From positions 280,571 to 344,570 of the forward strand of contig NZ_RWGU01000049.1 in assembly GCF_003944755.1 (NCBI RefSeq): DNA of 64,000 bases, in the 5' to 3' direction. Below are positions 29,322-38,221 of this stretch, piece after piece (within the stretch, counting starts at the first letter, position 1; every line of letters begins with the position of its first letter). The DNA is from Rhodovulum robiginosum. Its GTDB lineage: Bacteria > Pseudomonadota > Alphaproteobacteria > Rhodobacterales > Rhodobacteraceae. The notes under the pieces were generated by a model. That model was given only the letters and a program-made list of their open reading frames with translations, ran no database searches and was not told the origin of the DNA. The translations under genes and the position numbers were made by a program.

Positions 29322-30599
29322 TCAGGCGCGCTGTTTTCGCACCCCGACCGCCCGGCCGGCGGCGATGGCGATCAGCGCCGCGCCAAAGCTGAAGAGCGCG
29401 CCCATCTTGGCTGCATCCTGTATCCGGATGCCCTCGATCGTGGCGCTGCCGTCGAAGGCGACCGATGCGATGAAGATCGACACGGTAAAGCCGATCGCGG
29501 CGACGCAGCCCACCACGAAGAGATCGGCCATGCGCATTCCCACGGGCAGGCCCAGCCGCAGCGGGCGTGCCGCCACCCAGCCGAACAGCAGAACGCCCGC
29601 GGGCTTGCCGATCAGCAGGCCCGCCAGAACCAGCCAGGTGGGCGTGCCGATCGACGAAAACTCGACCCCCGCGTTGAGCAGGCCGAAGAAGAACAGGATC
29701 ACCTCGACCGGGTGTTTCAGCAAACGCTGGATATGGTTCAAAAGGTCGGTGAGGTATTGCTCGGCCTCGGCGAAGATGCCGAACGCCCGGTCGGCATGGG
29801 GGATCGCCGGCACCACGGGCAAAAGGCCCAGCGCCGGGTGCAGCCCGCTTTCCTGAAAGCCGTACCAACTGGCCGCGCCGGCGGCGAGATAGGGCCAGAA
29901 GGACAGGTATTTGCGTACCCAGCTCGAATTCGGGCGCGCCTGGTCGCCCCTGTCCAGTATCCGGGGCAGCCAGTTGAACAGGACGAACACCGCCGCCGAG
30001 GCGCCCGCCGACAGCAGCAGCCATACCGGTGCCAGCGCGCCCGAGGGGTAAAAGACCGCCAGGATGAAGAGGCCCGCCGCGTCGTCGGCGATGGCCAGCA
30101 ACAGCAGGAACCGCACCGCCGGGTGCCCGGCGCCGAACACGATGCGCCCCACGATATAGGAAAAGGCGATGTCGGTCGCCGTGGGGACCGCCCAGCCCTT
30201 GGCCACGGCGTCGTAGGTGTCCGAGCCCAGGATCGCGGCGAGCCCCAGATAGACGACGACCGGGCCGGCCATGCCGCCCAGCGTGGCGATCAGCGGCGTG
30301 GCGGCCTTCTTGCCGCGCAGCGCGCCGTTTCGCAGGATCACCGCCTCCCACACCTCCTTTGCGGCGACGGCGAAGAAAAATGCCATCAGCACGTCATTGA
30401 CGAGGTAGTGGAGCGTCAGGGTGCGGTAGATCTGGCCGTTCACCTCGTGGGCGTGGCCGATAATGGCATTGTCGAGCAGCACGAACTCGACAACGTCGTG
30501 GTACGAATTGGGGTGGATGTTGACCCAGACCAGGGCCGTCACCGCCCCGCCGATCAGGAGCAGCGAGTAATTGGTAACGAAATTCCAGACCCGATACAT
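29322..30599 (-). CDS. nhaA: Na+/H+ antiporter NhaA
   Basis: A 425-residue antiporter with about 12 membrane helices that exchanges internal Na+ for external H+. The Na+-site aspartates are in AVPTATDIAFSYI and in LAIADDAAGLFILA; the late GCVAAIGFTVSIFIA helix matches the NhaA core. The start at 30599 gives the expected N-terminus (MYRVWNFVTNYSLL). It is 79 bp downstream of the permease gene on the same strand and may share its transcript, although a separate promoter is possible. Confidence 0.92.
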   Translation of the reverse strand: MYRVWNFVTNYSLLLIGGAVTALVWVNIHPNSYHDVVEFVLLDNAIIGHAHEVNGQIYRTLTLHYLVNDVLMAFFFAVAAKEVWEAVILRNGALRGKKAATPLIATLGGMAGPVVVYLGLAAILGSDTYDAVAKGWAVPTATDIAFSYIVGRIVFGAGHPAVRFLLLLAIADDAAGLFILAVFYPSGALAPVWLLLSAGASAAVFVLFNWLPRILDRGDQARPNSSWVRKYLSFWPYLAAGAASWYGFQESGLHPALGLLPVVPAIPHADRAFGIFAEAEQYLTDLLNHIQRLLKHPVEVILFFFGLLNAGVEFSSIGTPTWLVLAGLLIGKPAGVLLFGWVAARPLRLGLPVGMRMADLFVVGCVAAIGFTVSIFIASVAFDGSATIEGIRIQDAAKMGALFSFGAALIAIAAGRAVGVRKQRA

Positions 30600-30678
30600 G
30601 CCCGACCATCCCCAACCGGCATCATTTTTCCCGGTTGGATAGTCGATCGGCCCGCATGGGGCAACTGCGCCGGGTGCC

Positions 30679-31725
30679 TCATGCGAAGGCGCCCCAGGCC
30701 AGCCCCGCCAGCACCGAGCCGACGACCGCGTAGCCGATATAGGCGGCAAAGACCCGCGGCTTGACCAGCGCCCAGACGGCGACGGCCGCCGGGATGCAGC
30801 TGACGCCGCCCGCGATGACGAAGGACATCGCCGCGCCCGGGCTCATCCCCTGTTGCAGCAGGCTGTCGACCAGCGGCACCGCGGCATAGCCGTTCAGATA
30901 GGCCGGCCCGCCGATCACGGCGCCCAGCAGGACGGGCCGCAGCCCCTCGCCGCCGAGGATCGAGGCCACCGCCTCGGCCGGGACGTAGTGCAGCATCAGC
31001 GCCTCGATCATGTAGGCCAGCGCCAGCCATTTGCCGAGGAAGAGCGCATTTTCGACCACCGCCGTGCGGAACGTCTGGCGGCGCTCGGCCTCGTGCCAGA
31101 ATTGCCAGGCCGGGCGGCCGGAAAAGGCCGGCTTGTCGCCGCAGCCGCAGCCCGAGGACGAACAGCCGCCGCCCCTGGGCCGCAGCGGATCGGAGAAAAG
31201 CGCGCTTTGCGACAGCGCGTGGGTGGCAAAGCCGCCCAGCAGCCCGATAGAGATCGCCGCCCCGGTTTTGGCCACGGCAAACGGTGCGCCCAGCGTGCCC
31301 GCGGTGATCAGGAACATCGCCGGGTCCATCAGCGGCGAGGACAGCCAGAAGGCCATGACCGCCGCCAGCGGCGCGCCCACGGCCAGAAGCGCCGCGATGA
31401 AGGGGATCACCTCGCAAGAGCAGAATGGCGAAAGCCCGCCTAGCAGCGCGGCCAGCACGATCATCCGCGCCGTGCGCCCCTCGAAGGCGCGGGCCAGCAG
31501 AGCCTCGCTGCCCGTGGCCTTGAGATACCCGACGGCCAGCACCGCGAAGACGATGAAGGGCGCGGTATGCGCCAGCGCGCCGGCGGCAAAGCCGATGGTC
31601 GGGCCCACCTGCGCCGGGTCGGCCACGGCCAGCACCAGCGGGATCGCGATCATCGCCAGCACCGCCTTGTCGATCCAGCGCCAAAGGGCAAGCGGGCGCG
31701 GGGTGGGCAGGGAGGTGTCAGTCAT
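30679..31725 (-). CDS. ArsP/SO_0444-type permease with cysteine-rich loop
   Basis: A 348-residue membrane protein of the PF03773 (YraQ/ArsP) permease family with about eight to ten helices. The first half holds the family signature GLSPFCSCEVIPFIAALL, with the Cys pair in the membrane. The cytosolic loop near residues 185-200 is unusually Cys- and Gly-rich (GGGCSSSGCGCG), a probable metal or metalloid-binding stretch. The second half repeats the fold (GGPAYLNGYAAVPLV). Relatives export arsenicals, copper or zinc. It overlaps the ArsR-type gene by 8 bp, so the regulator and transporter form an operon; the actual substrate is unknown. Confidence 0.83.
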   Translation of the reverse strand: MTDTSLPTPRPLALWRWIDKAVLAMIAIPLVLAVADPAQVGPTIGFAAGALAHTAPFIVFAVLAVGYLKATGSEALLARAFEGRTARMIVLAALLGGLSPFCSCEVIPFIAALLAVGAPLAAVMAFWLSSPLMDPAMFLITAGTLGAPFAVAKTGAAISIGLLGGFATHALSQSALFSDPLRPRGGGCSSSGCGCGDKPAFSGRPAWQFWHEAERRQTFRTAVVENALFLGKWLALAYMIEALMLHYVPAEAVASILGGEGLRPVLLGAVIGGPAYLNGYAAVPLVDSLLQQGMSPGAAMSFVIAGGVSCIPAAVAVWALVKPRVFAAYIGYAVVGSVLAGLAWGAFA

Positions 31726-32062
31726 GGCTGTGCTCCTGGTGGGGCGAAGAGGCGTCGGCGCAGCATTCCGACAGCAGGAAATCCGAGAGCGCCTTCATTT
31801 CCGGGTAGGCCGCGGCGGCGCAGATGATCGACCGGCCCTGTTTCACCTGGGTCACCAGCCCGGCCTGGGCCAGCGCCTTCATGTGATGCGTCAGGGTCGA
31901 GCCGGTGATGCCCGAGCGTTCGCCAAGCACCCCGATGGGGATGCCCCCGGGGCCGGCCCGCACCAGGGTGCGCAGCACGCTCAGCCGTTGCTCCGAACCG
32001 AGCGCGGCGAAGGCCGAGGCATAGCGGGCAAGGGCGAGGCCGGAGGGCGTGTCATGCTTCAT
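31718..32062 (-). CDS. ArsR-family metal(loid)-responsive repressor
   Basis: A 114-residue winged-helix repressor. The DNA-binding region SGITGSTLTHHMKALAQAGLV is typical of ArsR proteins. The C-terminus is unusual: an adjacent Cys pair (SECCAD) followed by a His-rich tail (HQEHSHD), which are plausible metal or metalloid ligands. The start at 32062 is followed directly by the fold; the upstream frame is not homologous. It heads the operon with the cysteine-rich permease. Confidence 0.85.
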   Translation of the reverse strand: MKHDTPSGLALARYASAFAALGSEQRLSVLRTLVRAGPGGIPIGVLGERSGITGSTLTHHMKALAQAGLVTQVKQGRSIICAAAAYPEMKALSDFLLSECCADASSPHQEHSHD

Positions 32063-32084
32063 ATTTTCATTGTTCTCGAAATAT
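32061..32084. promoter_or_regulatory. Candidate ArsR operator (AT-rich imperfect dyad)
   Basis: On the minus strand ATATTTC and GAAAATAT form an imperfect inverted repeat around a 9-bp centre, just upstream of and touching the repressor start codon. Such AT-rich 12-2-12-like dyads near the start are typical of ArsR operators. Assignment is by position and symmetry only. Confidence 0.4.
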
Positions 32085-32140
32085 AGAGGATTCGCAAGTG
32101 GCAATTTGCACCCGCGACGGGCTGCCGCTAGAGGATGGGC

Positions 32141-32749
32141 ATGACCCCGCCGTTGCCCCGGACCGGCCTCAGCGCCGAGATCGCCGCCTGCCGGCTCTGT
32201 GCCGCGCGCTTTGCCGGCACGGCGACTGCCCACGCGCCCCGCCCGGTGCCATGGTTCGCGCCCGGCGCGCGTGTCCTGGTGGCCGGGCAGGCGCCGGGGA
32301 TGCGGGTGCACCAGGCGGGCAAACCCTTTCTCGACCCGTCGGGCGACCGGCTGCGGGGCTGGATGGGCATCGCGCCGGAGGTGTTCTACGACCTTTCGCG
32401 GGTGGCGGTGCTGCCCATGGCGTTTTGTTTTCCGGGCTACGATGCCAAGGGGTCCGACCTGCCGCCGCCACGGGTCTGCGCCGAGACATGGCACGACCGG
32501 GTGATGGCCGATCTGGGCGAGCTGCCGCTGACGCTGCTGATCGGCGGATACGCCCAGAAATGGCATCTCGGCCCGGATGCACGGGGCGGGGTGACGCAGA
32601 CGGTGGCGGCCTGGCGCGCCCATGCGCCGCGGGTCTTTCCGCTGCCGCACCCGTCGTGGCGCAACACCGCGTGGCTGAAGCGCCACCCCTGGTTCGAGCA
32701 AGAGGTACTGCCGGCGCTGAGGGCGCGGGTGCGGGAGGTCCTGGAATGA
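32141..32749 (+). CDS. Uracil-DNA glycosylase superfamily protein
   Basis: A protein of about 202 residues in the UDG superfamily. The first motif, LVAGQAPGMRVHQAGKPFLD, resembles the GE/GQAPG loop of family 4/5 enzymes, and the second is LPHPSWRNTAWL. An N-terminal CRLCAARFAG stretch has two cysteines but not the complete four-Cys Fe-S set of family 4, so it may be a cluster-less subgroup that includes DUF-like members of uncertain activity. An ATG at 32135 is also possible; 32141 has the better spacing from AGAGG. It overlaps the SseB-like gene by ATGA. Confidence 0.8.
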   Translation: MTPPLPRTGLSAEIAACRLCAARFAGTATAHAPRPVPWFAPGARVLVAGQAPGMRVHQAGKPFLDPSGDRLRGWMGIAPEVFYDLSRVAVLPMAFCFPGYDAKGSDLPPPRVCAETWHDRVMADLGELPLTLLIGGYAQKWHLGPDARGGVTQTVAAWRAHAPRVFPLPHPSWRNTAWLKRHPWFEQEVLPALRARVREVLE

Positions 32750-33525
32750 ACGACGAGACAGTGCTGGACGCGGCCCACCGTGCGATGGCCGCCGCGCCCG
32801 AGGACGGCGCGGCACGGCTGGCCTTTTACGCGCGGCTGGCCGAGGCAGAGCTGTTCCTGCTGTTGGAGGCCGAGCCCGCGGGCGACGAGATCGCGCCGCA
32901 GGTCTTTGCGTTGGAGGATGGGCCGGTGGTGCTGGTCTTCGACGCCGAAGAGCGTCTTTCGGCCTTCACCGGCGCGCCGGCGCCCTACGCCGCGCTGCCG
33001 GGGCGCGATCTGGCGGCGATGCTGGCCGGGCAGGGGCTGGGGCTGGGCGTCAACCTCGGGCAGGACGCCGCGATCCTGCTGCCGTCGGGGGCGGTCGACT
33101 GGCTGGCCGGCCTGCTGGCCGCGCGGCCCGAGGCGGTCGAGGCCCGCCCCGAGGAACTGCGCCCGCCCAGCGACGTGCCCGAGCAGGTGCTGCGCGCGCT
33201 CGACGCGCGGCTGGCGCGGGCCGGGGGGCTGGCGCGCCACGCCTGGCTGGCCGGCGTGATCTATCCCGGCGGCCGGGCGGGGCATATGCTGGCCTTTGTC
33301 GACGCCGCGCCGGGGGCCGAGGCGGTGTTGTCGCGGGCGGTGGGCGAGGCGCTTGGCTTCAGCGGCGCCGAGACCGGCGCGCTCGACGTGGCCTTCATCG
33401 GCCCCGACGACCCGCTGGCCGGGCCGCTGGGCCGGGTCGGCCTGCGCTTCGACCTGCCGGAACCGGAGCGCCCCGAGGCGTTGGTTGTGGACCGCGACCC
33501 CGACGCCCCGCCGCGCCTGCGGTAG
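32746..33525 (+). CDS. SseB-like protein
   Basis: A 259-residue acidic, alanine-rich protein that resembles the SseB N-terminal domain family in its first half (ARLAFYARLAEAELFLLLEAE, then LVFDAEERLSAFTGAPAPYAALPGRDLAAML). The family includes enhanced-serine-sensitivity proteins of unknown biochemical role. The second half (HAWLAGVIYPGGRAGHMLAFVDAAPGAE) fits the C-terminal SseB domain. Its coding sequence overlaps the UDG-family gene by ATGA, so the two are translated together; a functional link is not apparent. Confidence 0.7.
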   Translation: MNDETVLDAAHRAMAAAPEDGAARLAFYARLAEAELFLLLEAEPAGDEIAPQVFALEDGPVVLVFDAEERLSAFTGAPAPYAALPGRDLAAMLAGQGLGLGVNLGQDAAILLPSGAVDWLAGLLAARPEAVEARPEELRPPSDVPEQVLRALDARLARAGGLARHAWLAGVIYPGGRAGHMLAFVDAAPGAEAVLSRAVGEALGFSGAETGALDVAFIGPDDPLAGPLGRVGLRFDLPEPERPEALVVDRDPDAPPRLR

Positions 33526-33628
33526 CGCACGGCCCTGCTCCGGCATGTCCCCATGGCGCGCCGCGTTGCCCGCCAGGGCCGAGGTGCAAACAACCGCAGC
33601 CGTTACCGATGCCGGGCCAACCGCGGCG

Positions 33629-33642
33629 GTTTTGCAAAACCC
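33629..33642. terminator. Possible bidirectional terminator
   Basis: GGTTTTGCAAAACC is a perfect dyad with flanking partly complementary GC-rich arms, lying between the convergent SseB-like and ghrA genes. The stem has T-rich and A-rich arms usable in either direction, but no long T-tract follows. Confidence 0.35.
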
Positions 33643-33667
33643 GCTGCGCCGGGGGGCGGCCTTGCGC

Positions 33668-34600
33668 TCAATACCCCTGGTCGCGGTCCACCAGAAAGAG
33701 CAGCGGCGCGCCCGCCACCGAGCGGCGGATATTCTCGGCGATCACCCTTGCGGCGCTCTCGGGGCGGGTTTCGGACGCGATATGGGGCGTGACCGTCACC
33801 TTGGGATGCGCCCAGAAAGGGTGCTCGGGCGGCAGGGGCTCGGTGCGGAACACGTCGAGCGTGGCATGGCCCAGCCGGCCCGCATCGAGGGCCGCCAGCA
33901 CCGCGTCGTCGTCGATCAGCGCGCCGCGGCCGGGGTTGATCAGCACCGCGCCGTCGGGCAGCCAGTCCAGCCGTTCGGCATTTATCAGGGTGTCGGTCTC
34001 GGGCGTGAGCGGCAAGAGCAGCACGACGATCTCGGCGGCCTCCAGCACGGCGCGCAGCCCTGCCGCGCCATGCTGGCAGGCCACGCCGGGCACGTCGCGC
34101 GGCGTGCGGCTCCAGCCCATAACGTCAAAGCGCAGCGCGGCCAGCGCCTCGGCGCAGGCGCGCCCCAGCGCGCCGAGCCCGAGGATCGCGACGCGGCGGT
34201 CGCGCGCCAGCGGCGGCACGACCGGGGCCCACACCCCGTCCTGGCTGAGGATCTGACGGTCGATCCCGAGATGGTGGCGCAGCACATGGCCCGTCACCCA
34301 TTCGACCATGCCCTCTTCCAGCCCCGAATCGACCATCCGGCAGAGCGGCTGGGTCAGCGTCGCGTTTCCGACGATGGTTTCCACGCCCGCCCAGAGGCTG
34401 AGCACCGCCCGGCAGTTCGAATATGGCCCGAAATCCGAGACCGGCCCTTTCGGCGCGAAGACGATGAAGTCGACGGTCTCGGGCGCCGCCGCGCGCGTCA
34501 GCGTCACGTCGAGCCCGGCCTCGGCAAAGGCCCGCGGCAGGGTCTCCCGATATCTTTCCCAGTACGCCTCGGGGGCGGAAAAAAGCACGGTCAGGCTCAT
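33668..34600 (-). CDS. ghrA: Glyoxylate/hydroxypyruvate reductase A
   Basis: A 310-residue D-2-hydroxyacid dehydrogenase. The NAD(P)-binding loop VAILGLGALGRACAEAL lies near residue 140, followed by LLPLTPETDTLI, NPGRGALIDDDAV, LDVFRTEPLP and the catalytic-His block VTPHIASETRP. N-terminal substrate domain blocks SLWAGVETI and RMVDSGLEEGM match GhrA-type enzymes. It is the last gene of the rod-shape operon, overlapping the rodA stop by ATGA; why a hydroxyacid reductase accompanies cell-wall genes is not obvious, though the order recurs in relatives. Confidence 0.87.
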   Translation of the reverse strand: MSLTVLFSAPEAYWERYRETLPRAFAEAGLDVTLTRAAAPETVDFIVFAPKGPVSDFGPYSNCRAVLSLWAGVETIVGNATLTQPLCRMVDSGLEEGMVEWVTGHVLRHHLGIDRQILSQDGVWAPVVPPLARDRRVAILGLGALGRACAEALAALRFDVMGWSRTPRDVPGVACQHGAAGLRAVLEAAEIVVLLLPLTPETDTLINAERLDWLPDGAVLINPGRGALIDDDAVLAALDAGRLGHATLDVFRTEPLPPEHPFWAHPKVTVTPHIASETRPESAARVIAENIRRSVAGAPLLFLVDRDQGY

Positions 34601-35742
34601 CTCGACCTCGCACGGTGGATATGCGCGCTCTGCACCAGTCCGAAGGCCGCCATCAGCACCAGCATCGCCGAGCCGCCGTAAGAGACCAGCGGCAGCGGCA
34701 CGCCGACGACCGGCGCCAGCCCCATCACCATCGACATGTTGAGCGCGAAGAACAGGAAGAACGTGGCCGCGATGCCAAGTGTCAGCAGCGACGAAAACCG
34801 GTCGCTGTTGTTCACCGCCGAGACGATGCAGAACAGGACGATCAGCGCGTAAAGCGTCAGCAGCGATATCGAGCCGAGAAAGCCGAATTCCTCGGCCAGG
34901 GTGGTGAAGATGAAATCGGTGTGTTTCTCGGGCAGGAAGTTCAGCCGGCTCTGCGTGCCCTGCATGAAGCCCCGGCCGGCCCAGCCGCCCGAGCCAAGCG
35001 CGATTTTCGACTGGGTGATGTGATAGCCCGCCCCCAGCGGGTCTGAGGCGGGGTCGAGAAAGGTGTCGATGCGGCGATACTGGTAGTCCTTCAACAGCTG
35101 CCAGGTGGTGCCGCGCGAGGTGAAGACGGCGGTCACCAGCCCACCCCCAACCGCCGCCAATGCGCCGAAATAAAGCCAGTGAACGCCGGCCAGGAAAATC
35201 ATGATGCCGCCGCCCATCAACAGCAAAAGGGCGGTGCCGAGGTCGGGCTGCTTCAGCACCAGCACCGTGGGCAGCAGGATGATCGCCACCGGCACGATCA
35301 CGTAGAGCGGGCGCGAGACCTTCTTGATATCGAGCCAGTCGTAATAGGCGGCCAGCATCATCACCAGGGTGATCTTCATCAACTCCGACGGTTGCAGGCG
35401 GATGAAGCCGAGGTCGATCCAGCGTTGCGCGCCCATGCCGACCGCGCCCATCAGTTCGACCAGCACCAGCAGCAGCACCGACAGCCCGTAGGCCAGCGCC
35501 GCCATGTTGCGCCAGAACCAGATCGGCACGAAGGCGACCAAGAACATTACGGCCAGGCCCAGCCCGAAGCGTTTCATCTGCGGCTCGGCCCAGGGCGTCA
35601 GCGACCCGCCGGCGACCGAGTAGAGCATCAAAAACCCCACGCCGGCCACGGCGGTCAGCAACAGCACCAGCGCCCAGTTGAGGTAAAACACCTTGCGAAG
35701 GCCGGTGGGGACGGTTTTGACGGTATATTCGAGATAGCTCAT
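34597..35742 (-). CDS. rodA: Rod-shape determining protein RodA (SEDS glycosyltransferase)
   Basis: A 381-residue SEDS-family peptidoglycan polymerase with about ten membrane helices. Visible family blocks include GAQRWIDLGFIRLQPSELMKI, LKQPDLGTALLLLMGG, the large periplasmic-loop segment YQYRRIDTFLDPASDPLGAGYH, and the C-terminal GVPLPLVSYGGSAML. It works with the transpeptidase encoded immediately upstream (mrdA), with a 4-base overlap, in the elongasome. Length and motifs are normal. Confidence 0.95.
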   Translation of the reverse strand: MSYLEYTVKTVPTGLRKVFYLNWALVLLLTAVAGVGFLMLYSVAGGSLTPWAEPQMKRFGLGLAVMFLVAFVPIWFWRNMAALAYGLSVLLLVLVELMGAVGMGAQRWIDLGFIRLQPSELMKITLVMMLAAYYDWLDIKKVSRPLYVIVPVAIILLPTVLVLKQPDLGTALLLLMGGGIMIFLAGVHWLYFGALAAVGGGLVTAVFTSRGTTWQLLKDYQYRRIDTFLDPASDPLGAGYHITQSKIALGSGGWAGRGFMQGTQSRLNFLPEKHTDFIFTTLAEEFGFLGSISLLTLYALIVLFCIVSAVNNSDRFSSLLTLGIAATFFLFFALNMSMVMGLAPVVGVPLPLVSYGGSAMLVLMAAFGLVQSAHIHRARSR

Positions 35743-37685
35743 GCGCGGCTTCGCCCGGTGTTTTTCGGCGGCTCCGAGGGGCGCAGGGGCAGCTTGTCGA
35801 AACGCTCTTCCACTTCCCAGCGCTGGCGCTCGGGATAGGCCGAGAGCGGCGGCAGATCGCCATGGAGCGCGCGCAGCGCGATGTCGCGGGCGATGGGCGC
35901 GGCCGCCGTCGAACCGCCGCCGCCATGCTCGACCACCACCGACACGGCGATGCGCGGTGCTTCGACGGGCGCGAAGCAGACGAAAAGCGCGTGGTCGCGC
36001 CGTTCCCAGGGCAGGTCCTCGTTGCGGAACACGCCCGCGGCGCGTTCGGCGGCGGTGATGCTGCGTACCTGGCTGGTGCCGGTCTTGCCGGCCATCGCAA
36101 GGCCGGGGTCGACCACGCGCGAGCGGTAGGCGGTGCCGCGCCGGCTGTTGCTGACCGCGTCCATGCCGCGCCGGATGCGCGCGAGGTGCACCGGGCTCAA
36201 GCCCAGCGGATCGCCCGCGCCCGACGGCTGTTCGATGCCGTCGATGGATTTCACCAGGCGCGGCGTGACGCTGCGCCCCGAGGCGATGCGCGCCGTCATC
36301 ACCGCCAGTTGCAGCGGCGAGGCCAGCACGAAGCCCTGTCCGATGGCCGCGTTCAGCGTGTCGCCCACCACCCATTCGGCATCGCGGTAGGCGCGCTTCC
36401 AGGCCTTGTTGGGGGTCAGCCCCTGGCTGACCGCCGATAGCGGCAGATCGTGGCGAATGCCCAGCCCCAGCCGGTTGGCGACCTCGGTGATCTTTTCGAT
36501 GCCCACCCGTTCGGCGACATCATAATAGAACACGTCGCAGGATTGCTGGAGGCTTTCGTGCAGGTTGACATGGCCGTGCCCGCCGCGCCTCCAGCAGTGA
36601 AAGCGCCGCCCGCCGACCTCCTTGAAGCCGGGGCACCAGACGGTTTCCTCGGGGCTGAGCACCCCGGCCTCCAGCGCGGCAAGCGCCGTGACCATCTTGA
36701 AGGTCGAGCCCGGCGGGTAGGCGCCCTGCACGGTCTTGTTGGCCAGCGGCCGGTACGGGTTTTCGGTCAGCGCCCGGTAATCGGCCAACGAGATGCCGCG
36801 GACGAACTTGTTGGGGTCGAAACTGGGGGCCGAGGCGATGCCGAGAACGTCGCCGTCGATGGTGTCGACCACCACCGCCGCGGCGCTTTCGCCCGCCATC
36901 CGCGCCTCCATGAAGTTTTGCAGCCCCGCGTCGACGGTCAGTTGCAGGTCCGATCCGGGCTGGCCGTCGATCCGGTCGAGTTCGCGGATGACCCGGCCCA
37001 CCGCGTTGACCTCGATGCGCTTGGTGCCCGCCTTGCCGCGCAGGTCGCCCTCCATCTTGGCCTCGACGCCGGTCTTGCCGATCTGGAAGCGCGGGATCTG
37101 CAACAGCGGATCGGGGTCTTCGAGCTTGGACAGGTCGTAGTCGCTGACCGGGCCGACATAGCCCACGATATGGGCGAAATCAGAGCCCAGCGGGTAGACG
37201 CGCGACAGCCCCACCTCGGGCGTCACGCCGGGCAGGGCAGGGGCGTTGACGGCCACCTGGGCCACGTCGTCCCAGCTCAGCCGGTCGACCACGGTCACCG
37301 GCACGAAGGGGCTGCGCCGGGCGATTTCCTTGCGCGCGCGCTCGATCTCGTCGGGCTCGAGCGGCACGATGCGGGCGAGCTTGGCCAGCGCCTCGTCCAC
37401 ATCGCCGGTATCCTCGCGTACCACGACGATGCGGTAATTCTGTTCGTTGCCGGCCAGCGGCACGCCGTAACGGTCGAAGATCAGGCCGCGGGCCGGCGGG
37501 ATCAGGCGGATGTTGATCCGGTTTTCCTCGGCCAGGAGGCGGAACTGGTCGGCGCGTTCGACCTGCATGAAACGCATCCTGAAGGCCAGTATGCCCATGA
37601 CGGCCAGCTGCGTGCCGCCCAGAATGACGCCGCGGCGCGAGATGCGGCGGGCGCTTTCCTCGGTGTCCTTGGGCGTGCGTCTCAT
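35739..37685 (-). CDS. mrdA: Penicillin-binding protein 2 (elongasome transpeptidase)
   Basis: A 648-residue class B PBP. One N-terminal membrane anchor (RGVILGGTQLAVMGILAFRM), the pedestal domain (ARGLIFDRYGVPLAGNEQNY, YPLGSDFAHIVGYVG) and the transpeptidase domain follow. The catalytic serine motif is PPGSTFKM (STFK); the SxN motif is likely SCD in QQSCDVFYYDVA and the KTGT motif is in AMAGKTGTSQV. It cross-links the glycan made by RodA in the periplasm. Start and stop overlap neighbours by ATGA. Confidence 0.95.
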   Translation of the reverse strand: MRRTPKDTEESARRISRRGVILGGTQLAVMGILAFRMRFMQVERADQFRLLAEENRINIRLIPPARGLIFDRYGVPLAGNEQNYRIVVVREDTGDVDEALAKLARIVPLEPDEIERARKEIARRSPFVPVTVVDRLSWDDVAQVAVNAPALPGVTPEVGLSRVYPLGSDFAHIVGYVGPVSDYDLSKLEDPDPLLQIPRFQIGKTGVEAKMEGDLRGKAGTKRIEVNAVGRVIRELDRIDGQPGSDLQLTVDAGLQNFMEARMAGESAAAVVVDTIDGDVLGIASAPSFDPNKFVRGISLADYRALTENPYRPLANKTVQGAYPPGSTFKMVTALAALEAGVLSPEETVWCPGFKEVGGRRFHCWRRGGHGHVNLHESLQQSCDVFYYDVAERVGIEKITEVANRLGLGIRHDLPLSAVSQGLTPNKAWKRAYRDAEWVVGDTLNAAIGQGFVLASPLQLAVMTARIASGRSVTPRLVKSIDGIEQPSGAGDPLGLSPVHLARIRRGMDAVSNSRRGTAYRSRVVDPGLAMAGKTGTSQVRSITAAERAAGVFRNEDLPWERRDHALFVCFAPVEAPRIAVSVVVEHGGGGSTAAAPIARDIALRALHGDLPPLSAYPERQRWEVEERFDKLPLRPSEPPKNTGRSRA

Positions 37686-38221
37686 CGCGCCGGGGCCCTC
37701 CGCGTGATCTCGCCCAGGCTGGCCTGCCGCACGCCCAGTACGAAGGCCGACAGGAACACCACCAGCGGATAGGCGGCAAGCGTGGTGACGGCCTGCACCA
37801 GCAACTTGGCCAGGCTCGCATGGTCGACCACGGCGATGGCCAGGATCGTCCCGTAGGCCAGCGTCGCAACGACCGTGACCGCGCCGACCATCAGCCATTC
37901 AACCCCGAACGGCATCTCGGCCGAGACCTGCTGGCGCGAGCGCAGGAATTCGGCCCCCAGCAGCACCAGCGCGGTCCACACGCCCGGCGGGCGCATCAGC
38001 ATCATGTCGAAGACCAGCACCGCGCCGACCAGCAGCCAGCATGGGATGTAGTCGGGCCGGCGCTGGACCCAGGCGAAGATCAGGCACATCAACAGATCGG
38101 GGCCGGGGATGGTGCGCGGCATCGTGTCGAGCGGCAGCAGCCGCAGGAACAGCAAGAGCGTGGCCAGCGCGGCGAACAGGGCGCGATAAAGCCAGCGCCG
38201 CGTCGTCAGCGGGTCAACCAT
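37682..38221 (-). CDS. mreD: Rod-shape determining protein MreD
   Basis: A 179-residue membrane protein with five to six hydrophobic helices, no charged domain, typical of MreD. The segment PGPDLLMCLIFAWVQRRPDYIP is the most recognisable. It sits between mreC and mrdA with short overlaps at both ends, which is the strongest support. It is a scaffold component of the elongasome; no catalytic residues are expected. Confidence 0.9.
   Translation of the reverse strand: MVDPLTTRRWLYRALFAALATLLLFLRLLPLDTMPRTIPGPDLLMCLIFAWVQRRPDYIPCWLLVGAVLVFDMMLMRPPGVWTALVLLGAEFLRSRQQVSAEMPFGVEWLMVGAVTVVATLAYGTILAIAVVDHASLAKLLVQAVTTLAAYPLVVFLSAFVLGVRQASLGEITRRAPAR

Noticed and set aside
32087..32815. Upstream extension of the ArsR-type gene (frame open to 32815)
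   Set aside because: The extra part is antisense to the UDG-family gene and lacks ArsR homology; the fold begins at 32062.
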